Part shown: positions 1 to 8,724 of the stretch, piece after piece
Layout: each line of letters begins with the position of its first letter
How positions within the stretch are numbered: the first letter of the stretch is position 1
Source: Gammaproteobacteria bacterium
GTDB lineage: Bacteria; Pseudomonadota; Gammaproteobacteria; GCF-002020875
Assembly: GCA_018648825.1 (NCBI GenBank)
Contig: JABGQL010000057.1
Coordinates: 1 to 33,834 of the forward strand
Direction of reading: 5' to 3'
Length of the DNA: 33,834 nucleotides
Notes under the pieces: generated by a model
The model's input: the letters and a program-made list of their open reading frames with translations, nothing else
The model's database searches: none
Told to the model about the DNA's origin: nothing
Program-made: the position numbers and the translations under genes

Positions 1-20
1 AGAAGGGTACCAATGAGACA

Positions 21-47
21 TTAGCACTCTCCTCTAGGGAGTGCTAA
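21..47 (-). promoter_or_regulatory. CIRCE operator (HrcA-binding site), probably of groESL
   Basis: TTAGCACTC at 21-29 and GAGTGCTAA at 39-47 are perfect 9-bp inverted repeats separated by exactly 9 bases, which is the canonical CIRCE element bound by the HrcA heat-shock repressor. fxsA ends just to the right and is commonly a neighbour of groES in gammaproteobacteria, so the controlled genes are most likely groES-groEL running leftward out of the window. The target genes are inferred; the operator itself is directly visible. Confidence 0.93.
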
Positions 48-49
48 TC

Positions 50-75
50 ATAGGGACGAACAGAACGAAATCAAG
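50..75 (-). promoter_or_regulatory. Sigma-32-like heat-shock promoter upstream of the CIRCE element
   Basis: Read on the minus strand, CTTGAT (75-70) is followed after 14 bases by CCCTAT (55-50). This resembles the RpoH pattern of a CTTGAA-type -35 and a CCCCAT-type -10 with a 13-17 base spacer. The -10 lies two bases before the CIRCE arm, so HrcA bound there would block initiation or early elongation. The match is not perfect and the transcription start is inferred. Confidence 0.65.
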
Positions 76-155
76 AGAACAACGAAAAGAATTTTTTATC
101 AGGACATCAACGACTAGGCGGTACTGAGAATCCGCACAACGAGGCTATAGCCGTG

Positions 156-626
156 TTAACGCAACACTTTGCTCTGCTTCTCATGAAATTCACCATCCAC
201 CACCACGCCTTCCTCTCGCTGATCAAAAGAGTGGTGCCCCCCCTCTCCCCCCATATGGATACCAGAGATAGTCGCACGACTAAGAAAGAGGTTGACGATC
301 ATCTTGCGCGTCACCGGGATCAATCCCAGAAAACCGATAAAGTCGGTAACAAAACCGGGAGTCAACAACAGCGCTCCACTCACCAACAGTGCTGCCCCCT
401 CCAGTAGCTGAAAGGCTGGCACCTGACCACTCGCCAAGCTGCGCTGTGCATCCATCAGGGTAGATAGCCCCTGCGACTTGAGCATGGAAACCCCCATCAT
501 CGCGGTGGTAATCACCAACAGAACCGTAGGCACCACACCAATCCACGAGCCAACCTGAATCAATAGGTAGACCTCAATAATGGGGATAAAGATAAAGATG
601 GCGAAGAGTAGTTTGAAAGGGTTCAT
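156..626 (-). CDS. fxsA: FxsA family membrane protein
   Basis: This is a 156-residue FxsA-family protein. In E. coli FxsA is an inner-membrane protein whose overproduction relieves phage T7 exclusion by the F plasmid; its normal role is poorly known. The N-terminal half has hydrophobic segments at about residues 5-25 and 28-50, then a soluble loop with the conserved LLEGAALLVSGALLLTPGF region around residues 75-95 and a third hydrophobic stretch. The C-terminus is polar and His/Glu-rich, as is usual for the family. The start MNPFKLLFAIF is a typical FxsA beginning. It is divergent from cutA (32 bases between the start codons) and reads toward the CIRCE-controlled unit at the left edge. Confidence 0.92.
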   Translation of the reverse strand: MNPFKLLFAIFIFIPIIEVYLLIQVGSWIGVVPTVLLVITTAMMGVSMLKSQGLSTLMDAQRSLASGQVPAFQLLEGAALLVSGALLLTPGFVTDFIGFLGLIPVTRKMIVNLFLSRATISGIHMGGEGGHHSFDQREEGVVVDGEFHEKQSKVLR

Positions 627-658
627 AGCGCAGGGATTGTACTGTATTCTCTTTTTCC

Positions 659-976
659 ATGTCTGATTACTGCACCATCCTCAACACCTGCCCGGACCAT
701 GAAACGGGGGAACGAATCGCCAAACTGCTGGTCGAACAGCAACTGGCCGCTTGTGTGAATTTGATCGACAACATCTCCTCGATCTACCGTTGGGAGGATG
801 GAATAGAGCAAGATCGTGAGACTCTATTGGTTATAAAGACAAAAAAAGAGCATTACCAAAAAATTGAGGATACCATTCAGCAACACCACCCTTACAAGGT
901 GCCTGAGGTGATCGCACTCGACATCAGCCAAGGATCAGACAATTACCTGAACTGGATCACTCAAACCACCTCGTAA
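659..976 (+). CDS. cutA: CutA1 divalent-cation tolerance protein
   Basis: This is a 105-residue protein, the usual CutA1 length. CutA1 is a very stable trimeric, PII-like cytosolic protein linked to divalent-cation (copper) tolerance; its biochemical function is unsettled. The family hallmarks are visible: the early NTCPDHETGERIAKLL segment, AACVNLI, SIYRWEDGIEQ, and the C-terminal HPYKVPEVIALDI block. The start at 659 gives the expected short N-terminus, although no strong Shine-Dalgarno sequence precedes it. dsbD follows 47 bases downstream on the same strand, matching the cutA-dsbD order known from enterobacteria, so co-transcription is likely. Confidence 0.93.
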   Translation: MSDYCTILNTCPDHETGERIAKLLVEQQLAACVNLIDNISSIYRWEDGIEQDRETLLVIKTKKEHYQKIEDTIQQHHPYKVPEVIALDISQGSDNYLNWITQTTS

Positions 977-1023
977 TAAAAAACAGATTAAAAATAAAGA
1001 CAAAAACCACGACTCTCTAGCTT

Positions 1024-2913
1024 ATGAACCTGAAAAAAACCACCACACTGCTGCTTACCCTACTCCTCACTCTCACCCTACAGAGCGGAGCATCCGCAGA
1101 GGGGATTTCCCCACTGAAAGAGCTGGGCGGGCTGATGAACTCCTTTGGACTGGATGCAGGTAATGATGACCCACTCCATCCTGATGAAGCCTTTGCCTTC
1201 TCTCATCTACCCGCAGAGCAGAACGAAATTTTGATGCAGTGGGATATTGCCGATGAGCACTATCTCTACCGCAACAAGTTTAAGTTTGACCTGAAGAAGG
1301 CCAGCAACCTAACGCTGGGAACCCCAGAACAGCCTCCCGGCGAACTCAAGGAGGATCAGTTTTTCGGCACGCTGGAAGTCTATCACGGCACTCAGAATAT
1401 CAAACTACCGCTTATTCGCGCCACAGGAGAGGCCTCCAGCGGCACACTCTACATTCGCTATCAGGGCTGTGCAGAACGTGGCATCTGCTATCCACCCATC
1501 ACCAAAAAGGTTGAGCTAAAGCTGCCCGCCTTCACCCCAGCCGCAAAACCGGAAAAAGCAGCAAAACCGGCAGCCCCTGCTCCAGCCCCCCAGGCAGCAC
1601 CTGCACCAGTACTAGCGGAGCAAGACCAGATCGCCGCCTCACTGGGCAGTGGCAACACCCTCCTCACCCTAGCCAGCTTCTTTGGCTTCGGGCTGCTACT
1701 CGCCTTTACCCCCTGCATCTTTCCGATGATCCCCATCCTCTCCGGCATCATTGTCGGTCAGGGCGAAGAGATCACCACCCGCCGCGCCTTCACCATGTCA
1801 CTGGTCTATGTACTGGCGATGGCTGTCGCCTACACCTTTGCCGGGGTGATGGCGGGGCTGTTTGGCGAGAACCTACAAGCCGCCTTCCAGAACCCCTGGA
1901 TTCTCGGCAGCTTCAGTATCGTCTTTGTACTACTCGCCCTCTCTATGTTCGGGTTTTATGAGCTACAGATGCCTGCCAGCCTGCAAGGTAAGCTGGCTGA
2001 GGCAAGCAATCGCCAGAAAAGTGGATCGCTGATCGGTGTTGCGGTTATGGGACTGCTCTCTGCGCTGATCGTTGGCCCCTGTGTCGCCGCACCTTTGGCT
2101 GGTGCTCTGATCTATATTGGACAGACGGGTGATGCACTGCTGGGAGGTATGGCACTATTTGCCCTCAGTATCGGCATGGGGTTACCACTGCTCGCCATCG
2201 GCACCTCAGCCGGTAAGCTACTGCCCCGCGCAGGCGCGTGGATGAACGCCGTAAAATCGGTCTTTGGTGTACTGCTACTGGCGGTTGCCGTATGGATGCT
2301 GGAACGCATCGTTCCTACGGCCGTTACTATGCTCCTCTGGGCCGCACTGCTCATCATCCCGGCTATCTATATGGGCGCACTGGAAGCTGCTAACGAAAAC
2401 AGCTGGAAGAAGCTATGGAAAGGCACTGGTATCATCATGCTGATCTACGGCACCCTGCTGATAATCGGCGTTGCCTCTGGCAGCAACAACCTGTTTCAGC
2501 CGCTGAAAGGGCTGGGGGGCGGTGGTGGTATGGCAGCTCAAGAGGATCACCTTAGCTTCCAGCAAATCAAGGGGATTCAAGGTCTAGAGCAGGCACTGGC
2601 AACCGCCAAGCGCAACAACCAGCCGGTCTTTCTCGACTTTTACGCTGACTGGTGTATCTCCTGTAAAGAGTTTGAGTCACTCACCTTTACCGCCCCTGCG
2701 GTACAACAGGCACTGGCCTCGGCCCTGTTAATTCAGGCAGATGTCACCCCCAATGATGCAGAGGATCAGGCATTGATGAAGAAGTTGGGCATCTTTGGCC
2801 CACCCGCACTGCTGTTCTTTGACAGCAACGGCAATGAGGTGGAGTCGGCACGTCTGGTACAATTTATGGAAGCTGACGCCTTCGCTCAGCATGTACGCAC
2901 CGCACTCCAATAG
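1024..2913 (+). CDS. dsbD: Thiol:disulfide interchange protein DsbD
   Basis: DsbD carries electrons from cytosolic thioredoxin across the inner membrane to keep periplasmic DsbC, DsbG and cytochrome c maturation thiols reduced. All three modules are present in 629 residues. A signal peptide (1-25) leads into the periplasmic alpha domain with Cys149 and Cys155. The central beta domain has eight hydrophobic segments with Cys231 (FTPCIFP) and Cys353 (GPCVAAP). The C-terminal thioredoxin-like gamma domain has the CISC motif at 544-547. An Ala/Pro-rich linker (about 170-195) joins alpha to beta. The six redox cysteines identify a complete protein. No clear Shine-Dalgarno is seen, but the signal peptide fixes this start. 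The TlpA-like gene begins 17 bases after the stop. Confidence 0.96.
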   Translation: MNLKKTTTLLLTLLLTLTLQSGASAEGISPLKELGGLMNSFGLDAGNDDPLHPDEAFAFSHLPAEQNEILMQWDIADEHYLYRNKFKFDLKKASNLTLGTPEQPPGELKEDQFFGTLEVYHGTQNIKLPLIRATGEASSGTLYIRYQGCAERGICYPPITKKVELKLPAFTPAAKPEKAAKPAAPAPAPQAAPAPVLAEQDQIAASLGSGNTLLTLASFFGFGLLLAFTPCIFPMIPILSGIIVGQGEEITTRRAFTMSLVYVLAMAVAYTFAGVMAGLFGENLQAAFQNPWILGSFSIVFVLLALSMFGFYELQMPASLQGKLAEASNRQKSGSLIGVAVMGLLSALIVGPCVAAPLAGALIYIGQTGDALLGGMALFALSIGMGLPLLAIGTSAGKLLPRAGAWMNAVKSVFGVLLLAVAVWMLERIVPTAVTMLLWAALLIIPAIYMGALEAANENSWKKLWKGTGIIMLIYGTLLIIGVASGSNNLFQPLKGLGGGGGMAAQEDHLSFQQIKGIQGLEQALATAKRNNQPVFLDFYADWCISCKEFESLTFTAPAVQQALASALLIQADVTPNDAEDQALMKKLGIFGPPALLFFDSNGNEVESARLVQFMEADAFAQHVRTALQ

Positions 2914-2930
2914 CCCTAAAATACCCGATA

Positions 2931-3419
2931 ATGAAAAAACTACTCTCTCTGCTCCTGCTGACCATTCTACTCAGCAGCACAAGTAGCTACGCCTTTGCCC
3001 CCATTGAACAGCTACCGGATCAAGTGTTGTTAGACTTGGATGGAGAGCCACAGCCATTCAACCAGTGGAAAGGGGAGATCGTTATCCTCAACTTCTGGGC
3101 CACTTGGTGCCCCCCCTGCCGCAGAGAGATGCCGAGCTTTATTGAGCTACAGGAGCAGTATGGCGCCCAAGGGGTACAGTTTGTCGGGGTCGCCATCGAT
3201 AACCCCAAGATGGCACAACGCTACGGCAGTGACCATGGCATCAACTTCCCTACGCTACAGGGGGAGCAGAGTGGACTGGAACTCTCCATGATGTTGGGCA
3301 ACCACCGTTCGGTACTCCCTTACACGGTAATTTTTGACCGCAGTGGTAAGGTGGTCAGCCGCCGCAGTGGTGAGATCCGACACAAAGAGATTCTGGCAAC
3401 CATCACCCCTCTGCTGTAA
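2931..3419 (+). CDS. TlpA/ResA-like periplasmic thioredoxin-fold protein
   Basis: This 162-residue protein begins with a clear signal peptide (MKKLLSLLLLTILL, cleavage near residue 22). A TlpA/ResA-type thioredoxin fold follows, with the redox motif CPPC at residues 60-63 in the context FWATWCPPCRREMP and a cis-Pro region around PYTVIFD. Such proteins reduce disulfides in the periplasm, for example in apocytochrome c or in copper-site assembly. Its position 17 bases behind dsbD suggests that DsbD is its electron donor; that pairing is an inference. It could equally be called a redoxin-domain or AhpC/TSA-family thioredoxin, and a specific substrate cannot be assigned. Confidence 0.9.
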   Translation: MKKLLSLLLLTILLSSTSSYAFAPIEQLPDQVLLDLDGEPQPFNQWKGEIVILNFWATWCPPCRREMPSFIELQEQYGAQGVQFVGVAIDNPKMAQRYGSDHGINFPTLQGEQSGLELSMMLGNHRSVLPYTVIFDRSGKVVSRRSGEIRHKEILATITPLL

Positions 3420-3560
3420 ATCCAGCACCATTCAAAAGGGTTTTATTTTCCGCAAACAGGTCGCGATCAACAGCATTATCCACATAAACTGTAGACATCT
3501 GTCCACTTCTACGCCAAAATAGCTCGCACTAGAAGAAACGAGGCTAGGAATTCGTACAAG

Positions 3561-3995
3561 ATGGCTACCTTATTGGTTCTAAACGGCCCTAACATCAACC
3601 TGCTCGGCAAGCGGGAACCGGGGCATTACGGCAGTGACACACTAGAGTCCATTCTGGCTACGCTGGAACAGGAGACGCATGCTGCCGGTCATCAGCTACA
3701 GAGTCTGCAGAGTAATTCTGAGGCCGAGTTAATTGAGCGCGTTCATCAGGCCGGAGCAGAAGGGATCGATTTCATTCTGATCAACCCAGCCGCCTTCACC
3801 CACACCAGCATCGCACTACGTGATGCACTACTGGGGGTTGCCATCCCCTTTATTGAGGTACACCTCTCCAACACACACGCCCGTGAGAGCTTCCGCCACC
3901 ACTCCTATTTCTCTGATATTGCTCAGGGAGTCATTATTGGGTTGGGCGCACAAGGCTACTCTCTGGCACTACAAGCCGCACTGAAACAGGTTTAA
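3561..3995 (+). CDS. aroQ: Type II 3-dehydroquinate dehydratase
   Basis: AroQ catalyses the reversible dehydration of 3-dehydroquinate to 3-dehydroshikimate, the third step of the shikimate pathway. The 144-residue length is normal for the type II enzyme. The signature [20 protein letters not shown] at the N-terminus contains the catalytic Tyr/Arg loop. The conserved [39 protein letters not shown] and ARESFRHHS segments follow, including the His of the catalytic base region. The gene lies 141 bases after tlpA and 17 bases before accB. The aroQ-accB-accC order is widespread in proteobacteria, which supports the call. Confidence 0.97.
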   Translation: MATLLVLNGPNINLLGKREPGHYGSDTLESILATLEQETHAAGHQLQSLQSNSEAELIERVHQAGAEGIDFILINPAAFTHTSIALRDALLGVAIPFIEVHLSNTHARESFRHHSYFSDIAQGVIIGLGAQGYSLALQAALKQV

Positions 3996-4012
3996 GAAAA
4001 AGGATAACGCCC

Positions 4013-4459
4013 ATGGATATTCGTAAGATTAAAAAGCTGATTGAGCTGTTAGAGGAGTCCGGCATCGCCGAGATCGAGATTCAAGAGGGGGAGGATTCAG
4101 TACGCATCAGCCGTTACGGCCAAGCAGCCCCAGTTGCAGCCGTCGCCCCAGCACCTATCGCTACCGCACCTGTTGCTGTAGCAGCAACTGAAGCTGTAGT
4201 TGAAACGGCTACCCCTAGCTTTACTGGTCACGAAGTTAAGTCTCCTATGGTGGGCACCTTCTACCGCGCCCCTTCACCCGGCGCCAAGCCTTTTGTAGAG
4301 ATCGGTGACAGCATCACTGCGGGCGACACCATCTGTATTATTGAGGCGATGAAAATTCTCAACCCCATCGAGGCAGACAAGTCGGGCACCATCAAGGCGA
4401 TTCTGACCGACAACGCAGATGCCGTTGAATTTGAGCAACCTCTCTTCGTCATCGAATAG
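4013..4459 (+). CDS. accB: Acetyl-CoA carboxylase biotin carboxyl carrier protein
   Basis: AccB carries the biotin that shuttles CO2 between biotin carboxylase (AccC) and the carboxyltransferase (AccA/AccD) in the first committed step of fatty acid synthesis. The 148-residue protein has the N-terminal [18 protein letters not shown] helix, an Ala/Pro/Val-rich flexible linker at about 40-65, and a C-terminal biotinyl domain. The target lysine is Lys114 in the EAMKI motif, and the thumb-like insertion near [18 protein letters not shown] is present. A good ribosome site (AAGGATAA) precedes the start. accC follows after 8 bases, so the subunits are co-expressed. Confidence 0.98.
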   Translation: MDIRKIKKLIELLEESGIAEIEIQEGEDSVRISRYGQAAPVAAVAPAPIATAPVAVAATEAVVETATPSFTGHEVKSPMVGTFYRAPSPGAKPFVEIGDSITAGDTICIIEAMKILNPIEADKSGTIKAILTDNADAVEFEQPLFVIE

Positions 4460-4467
4460 GTAAAACC

Positions 4468-5808
4468 ATGCTGGATAAAATTGTAATCGCCAACCGTGGC
4501 GAAATCGCGCTGCGCATTCTGCGTGCCTGTAAAGAGCTGGGAATTAAGACCGTTGCGGTCCACTCCACGGCTGACCATACCCAGAAGCATGTACGCCTCG
4601 CTGATGAGTCGGTCTGCATTGGGCCACCCCCCTCAACCGAAAGCTATCTCAACATTCCCGCCATCATCAGCGCTGCAGAGGTGACCGATGCGATGGGTAT
4701 CCACCCAGGGTACGGTTTTCTCTCCGAAAATGCTGACTTTGCAGAGCGTGTTGAACAGAGCGGTTTTCGCTTTATTGGCCCCAAGGCGGAGACCATCCGC
4801 ATCATGGGTGATAAGGTAGAGGCGATCAAGTCAATGAAGAAGGCGGGTGTCCCTACCGTACCTGGCTCTGACGGTCCTCTCGGCAGTGATGATGAGACCA
4901 ATCTAAAACTAGGACGCCAAGTAGGCTACCCAATCATCATTAAGGCAGCTGGCGGCGGCGGTGGACGCGGTATGCGCGTGGTCCACAGTGAGGCAACGCT
5001 GCTGCAGGCAATTACCATGACCCGCACCGAGGCAGCAACGGCCTTCAATAATGATGTGGTTTACATGGAGAAATTCCTCGAAAACCCACGTCACGTAGAG
5101 ATTCAGGTACTGGCTGATGAACATGGCAACGCTATCCATCTGGGAGAGCGTGACTGCTCGATGCAGCGCCGCCATCAGAAGGTGGTAGAAGAGGCCCCCG
5201 CCCCCGGCATCACCAAGGCCCTTCGCTCCGAAATTGGTGAGCGTTGCGCCAAGGCATGTCAAGATATCGGCTATATCGGTGCAGGCACCTTTGAGTTCCT
5301 CTACGAAAATGATGAGTTCTACTTTATCGAGATGAACACCCGTGTTCAGGTCGAGCACCCTGTAACCGAGATGATCACCGGTGTCGATATTGTGCGCGAA
5401 CAGCTGCGCATCGCCTCTGGTATGCCATTGGCCTACAAGCAGAAGGATATCAAGGTTCGCGGACACGCCATTGAGTGTCGTATCAACGCCGAGGATGCCC
5501 GCACCTTTATCCCATCCCCCGGCAAGGTCACCACCTATCATGCACCGGGTGGTATCGGTGTGCGTGTCGACTCTCACCTCTATACCGGCTACAGCGTCCC
5601 ACCTCACTATGACTCAATGATCGGCAAGCTGATCACTTATGGTGAAGATCGCGCAACCGCCATTGCACGTATGCGTACCGCACTGGATGAGGTGGTGATT
5701 GAAGGGATTCGCAACAACATCGACCTCCATCGCGACATCATCCGTGATGCCAACTTTGAGAAGGGTGGCACCAACATCCACTATCTAGAGAAGAAACTCG
5801 ATCTCTAA
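4468..5808 (+). CDS. accC: Acetyl-CoA carboxylase, biotin carboxylase subunit
   Basis: AccC uses ATP and bicarbonate to carboxylate the biotin on AccB. The 446 residues have the full biotin carboxylase layout: the N-terminal domain starting [20 protein letters not shown], an ATP-grasp domain with the glycine-rich loop [12 protein letters not shown], the metal/ATP site region [16 protein letters not shown], and the C-terminal domain with [13 protein letters not shown]. Length and motifs are standard and nothing appears to be missing. Its TAA stop is followed immediately by the ATG of prmA with no spacer, so translation of the two is probably coupled. Confidence 0.98.
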   Translation: MLDKIVIANRGEIALRILRACKELGIKTVAVHSTADHTQKHVRLADESVCIGPPPSTESYLNIPAIISAAEVTDAMGIHPGYGFLSENADFAERVEQSGFRFIGPKAETIRIMGDKVEAIKSMKKAGVPTVPGSDGPLGSDDETNLKLGRQVGYPIIIKAAGGGGGRGMRVVHSEATLLQAITMTRTEAATAFNNDVVYMEKFLENPRHVEIQVLADEHGNAIHLGERDCSMQRRHQKVVEEAPAPGITKALRSEIGERCAKACQDIGYIGAGTFEFLYENDEFYFIEMNTRVQVEHPVTEMITGVDIVREQLRIASGMPLAYKQKDIKVRGHAIECRINAEDARTFIPSPGKVTTYHAPGGIGVRVDSHLYTGYSVPPHYDSMIGKLITYGEDRATAIARMRTALDEVVIEGIRNNIDLHRDIIRDANFEKGGTNIHYLEKKLDL

Positions 5809-6687
5809 ATGGCTTGGTTCCAAGCCCGTTTCACCACCCAACAACCATCGGCAGAGAGCTTATCTGATCTGCTGATGGAGTTGGGTGCCGCCTCCGTCAC
5901 CTTTGAGGATGCGGAGGATCAACCACTACTAGAGCCACCACCCGGCGCAACTCCACTATGGGACCAAGTTGTGGTGGTCGGGTTGTTTGATGATGCACTG
6001 GATCGAACCTTGATCCAGCAACAGATCCTACAACAAATTCCGCAAGATGCAGCCGCCACCCTCACCCTGGCCCCGCTCGAAGAGCAGGACTGGGTACGTG
6101 CATGGATGGATGACTTTCACCCCATGCAGTTTGGTGAGCGACTGTGGATTGTCCCCTCCTGGAGCGATCCAGTAGATAGCGATGGGGTCAATATACTGCT
6201 CGACCCCGGTCTCGCCTTTGGTACCGGCACTCATCCTACTACTGCACTCTGTCTACAGTGGCTCGATGCACACCCACCACAAGGTAAACGGGTGATCGAC
6301 TACGGCTGTGGCTCCGGCATCCTCGCCATTGCTGCCGCCAAACTAGGGGCCACACAGGTCGATGGCGTTGATCTTGATCCACAGGCGCTGATCGCCACAC
6401 AGGATAATGCAGAGAAAAATCAGATCACCACCATTAACAGTTTTCTACCCGATAAGTTCCCCAAAGCAGCAAAGGCCGATCTACTGCTGGCAAACATCCT
6501 CGCGGGGCCACTAGAGGAGCTGGCCCCAATGCTCTCCAACCATGTCATCAGTGGTGGTGCTATTGTCCTCTCTGGCATTTTGAGTGATCAGGCCGAAGCC
6601 GTCAGCCACGCTTACAGCCACTGGTTTGAGATGGAGCCCGCCACCCTGCAAGAGGAGTGGGTACGTCTTTCCGGGGTCAAACGATGA
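5809..6687 (+). CDS. prmA: Ribosomal protein L11 methyltransferase
   Basis: PrmA trimethylates ribosomal protein L11 using S-adenosylmethionine. The 292-residue length fits. The N-terminal L11-recognition domain (about 1-60, starting MAWFQARFTT) is followed by a class I methyltransferase domain with the SAM motif VIDYGCGSGILAIAAAKLGA, the acidic ribose-binding GVDLDPQA, and the catalytic-region LLLANILAGPLEELAP. The preceding DPGLAFGTGTHPTT block is diagnostic for PrmA. The start abuts the accC stop (TAAATG), and the stop overlaps the hemH start (ATGA), so it sits inside a translationally coupled run. Confidence 0.96.
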   Translation: MAWFQARFTTQQPSAESLSDLLMELGAASVTFEDAEDQPLLEPPPGATPLWDQVVVVGLFDDALDRTLIQQQILQQIPQDAAATLTLAPLEEQDWVRAWMDDFHPMQFGERLWIVPSWSDPVDSDGVNILLDPGLAFGTGTHPTTALCLQWLDAHPPQGKRVIDYGCGSGILAIAAAKLGATQVDGVDLDPQALIATQDNAEKNQITTINSFLPDKFPKAAKADLLLANILAGPLEELAPMLSNHVISGGAIVLSGILSDQAEAVSHAYSHWFEMEPATLQEEWVRLSGVKR

Positions 6688-7658
6688 GCATAAAGAGTGG
6701 CGTACTGATCACCAATCTCGGCACTCCAGATGAGGCCACCCCCAGCGCACTGCGACGTTATCTGGCTGAATTTCTCTGGGATGAACGGGTGGTTGACCTT
6801 GCTCGTCTCCCGTGGTGGCTGATTCTCCACGGTATCATCCTGCGCACCCGCCCCGCCAAGGTGGCCAAGGCGTACCAGAAGGTTTGGACTACGGAGGGTG
6901 GCCCACTGCTGGTGATCTCCAAACAACAACGTGATGCAATAGAGAAAAAGCTACAAGAGAGGATCGGTAAAGCCGTTCCGGTTGCTCTGGGAATGCGCTA
7001 CGGCAATCCATCCATCCCCTCTGCGATGGAGCAGCTACGCGGCCAAGGGGTAGAGCGCATTATCGTACTCCCACTCTTTCCTCAATACTCTGCCGCCACC
7101 ACAGGCTCGACCTTTGATGCAGTATCAGAGGTGCTGCAGGGGTGGCGCTCTATTCCCGAACTGACCTTCATCAACCAGTACCATGACCACCCTGCCTATC
7201 TAGGTGCATTGGCTCACACCATTCAAGAGGCGTGGGCAGAGCGGGAACCGGCAGAACGACTGCTACTCTCCTTTCACGGACTGCCAGTACGATACCAACA
7301 GTTGGGCGACCCCTATCGTGATCAGTGTGAGGCAACTGCCCTTGGCGTAGCGGAGCAACTGGTACTCAACGAGGGGCAGTTACAGGTGGTGTTCCAGTCT
7401 CGTTTTGGAAAAGAGGAGTGGTTACAGCCCTATACCGATAAGACGCTGGAAAACCTCCCCAAAGAGGGGATCGATCACGTCGACATCCTCTGCCCTGGAT
7501 TCTCTGCCGACTGCGTCGAGACCCTAGAGGAGATTGCCATTCAAAACCAAGAGCTATTTATCGATGCCGGAGGAGAGGCTCTCAACTATATTCCGGCTCT
7601 TAACAGTCGAGAAGATCACATCGAAGCACTGACAGAAATCATACTGGAGCGGTGGTAG
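6684..7658 (+). CDS. hemH: Ferrochelatase
   Basis: Ferrochelatase inserts Fe2+ into protoporphyrin IX as the last step of protoheme synthesis. I place the start at 6684 (MSIKSGVLITNLGTPD), which overlaps the prmA stop as ATGA and gives 324 residues. A longer frame opening at 6657 would add nine residues unlike the family. Family features are the N-terminal LITNLGTPDEATPSALRRYLAEFL, the catalytic-site histidine in LLLSFHGLP (His198) and the second active-site segment CPGFSADCVETLEEI. The C-terminus lacks an obvious Fe-S cysteine cluster, as in most proteobacterial enzymes. The DUF523 gene overlaps its end by 7 bases. Confidence 0.96.
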   Translation: MSIKSGVLITNLGTPDEATPSALRRYLAEFLWDERVVDLARLPWWLILHGIILRTRPAKVAKAYQKVWTTEGGPLLVISKQQRDAIEKKLQERIGKAVPVALGMRYGNPSIPSAMEQLRGQGVERIIVLPLFPQYSAATTGSTFDAVSEVLQGWRSIPELTFINQYHDHPAYLGALAHTIQEAWAEREPAERLLLSFHGLPVRYQQLGDPYRDQCEATALGVAEQLVLNEGQLQVVFQSRFGKEEWLQPYTDKTLENLPKEGIDHVDILCPGFSADCVETLEEIAIQNQELFIDAGGEALNYIPALNSREDHIEALTEIILERW

Positions 7659-8173
7659 CCAACAAACCCACTCTCCTCATCAGCCGCTGTCTGCTGGGTG
7701 AGACGGTACGCTATGATGGGCGCAGCAAGGGAGATCCTGAACTGGTCACAGCAATCCAACCTCACTGCCAGCTACAACCCATCTGCCCAGAGGTTGAGGC
7801 GGGGCTATCAACACCTCGTCCTTCCGTAGAGCTGGTGCAAACAGGCCAGACGATCTCTGCAAGAGGACGCGATGAGCACTCCCTAGATGTAACCCATCAG
7901 CTCCAGCAATTCACCACACAGTTCATTACACAACAGCCCCCCATTCATGGTGCGATTTTACAAAATCATTCACCCAGCTGTGGCGTAGAAGATACCCCGC
8001 TCTTTTCAGAGGAGGGCGAGCAGTTACAAACCATAGATGGTCTCTTCACCTCCGCACTGCGCGCCACCTATCCCGCGCTACCCATCACCTCAGCAGAGAC
8101 TGTTTCCAGTCCCAAGGGGTTGCAACAGTTTCTCAACCAAGTGGCGGCGTACTACATCACCTCACCCAGATAG
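7652..8173 (+). CDS. DUF523 family protein (YbbK-like)
   Basis: This 173-residue cytosolic protein belongs to DUF523, whose function is unknown. The conserved family cysteines are present: SRCLLGETVRYDG at the N-terminus, PICPEVEAGLSTPRPSVELV, and NHSPSCGV near residue 110. The spaced cysteines suggest metal or Fe-S binding, which is an inference. Translation starts at a GTG at 7652 that overlaps the hemH stop, with GGAG just upstream, so it is probably coupled to hemH. Its last 22 bases overlap the 3' end of the convergent hemerythrin gene. Confidence 0.88.
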   Translation: MVANKPTLLISRCLLGETVRYDGRSKGDPELVTAIQPHCQLQPICPEVEAGLSTPRPSVELVQTGQTISARGRDEHSLDVTHQLQQFTTQFITQQPPIHGAILQNHSPSCGVEDTPLFSEEGEQLQTIDGLFTSALRATYPALPITSAETVSSPKGLQQFLNQVAAYYITSPR

Positions 8174-8553
8174 ACCCCCATCTCCATATCGGCACCGAAG
8201 ATATGCCCCGTCAACCACTGCTCCAAAAACTCAATCTCCTCTGCAGAGATCATCCGTCCACCCGCGATAAACTTCTGCTGTAACGCCTTGGCACTCTCAA
8301 TCAGGGATCGATGCTCTCGTTTATGTGCATCAGCGTGGGCATAACTATATTTCAGCATCAACCGCTCTTCATGCTTGAAGTGCCAATTGGTACAGCTCAA
8401 TAGCTCCTCCAGCAGCGCCTCAACATACTCTGTGGTATCCCCCTCCTCTACCGCATGCAACAGCAGGTTAAATAGCTCTACAAGCCTACGATGATCTTCA
8501 TCGATCTCCTTTACCTGCACACTGAGTGACTGGTCCCAAATAAGCTCTTTCAA
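8152..8553 (-). CDS. Bacteriohemerythrin
   Basis: This is a single-domain hemerythrin of 133 residues, the usual length for bacterial O2-binding hemerythrins. All seven di-iron ligands can be placed: His21, His58, Glu62 (HFKHE), His77, His81 (HKREH), His117 and Asp122 (HIFGAD). Such proteins bind O2, and in some bacteria NO, at a non-heme di-iron site and serve in oxygen sensing, storage or delivery. No fused signalling domain is present. It is convergent with, and overlaps, the DUF523 gene and is divergent from ppk2 across a 171-bp gap. Confidence 0.95.
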   Translation of the reverse strand: MKELIWDQSLSVQVKEIDEDHRRLVELFNLLLHAVEEGDTTEYVEALLEELLSCTNWHFKHEERLMLKYSYAHADAHKREHRSLIESAKALQQKFIAGGRMISAEEIEFLEQWLTGHIFGADMEMGVYLGEVM

Positions 8554-8683
8554 AATCTACTCTCCTGATTCAATGCCCTGCACGGGTCTGTTTTTCCCAT
8601 GAGAATAGGGAAAGCAATAACATGACTCAATGCCGTAAGTCAAAACAGATCCAATGAGTTGCAGAAAAATCACCACCATTCGC

Positions 8684-8689
8684 TATAAT
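8684..8689 (+). promoter_or_regulatory. Probable -10 element of the ppk2 promoter
   Basis: A perfect TATAAT stands 41 bases before the ppk2 start. The best upstream -35 candidate is TTGCAG, but at a spacing of 19 bases, which is longer than optimal. CACCAC (8671-8676) and GTGGTG (8694-8699) form a 6-bp inverted repeat that flanks the -10 box and could be an operator; the latter is a guess. Confidence 0.45.
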
Positions 8690-8724
8690 CAGAGTGGTGT
8701 TCAACAATCTTTCAAAGGAATGAG

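Noticed and set aside
3282-3299. BaeR-box-like sequence CTCTCCATGATGTTGGGC
   Set aside because: It lies inside the tlpA-like coding sequence (LSMMLGN) far from any promoter; considered coincidental.
4909-5607. Long minus-strand open frame opposite accC
   Set aside because: It lies fully inside the well-conserved accC, has no family resemblance and no ribosome site; it is a shadow frame.
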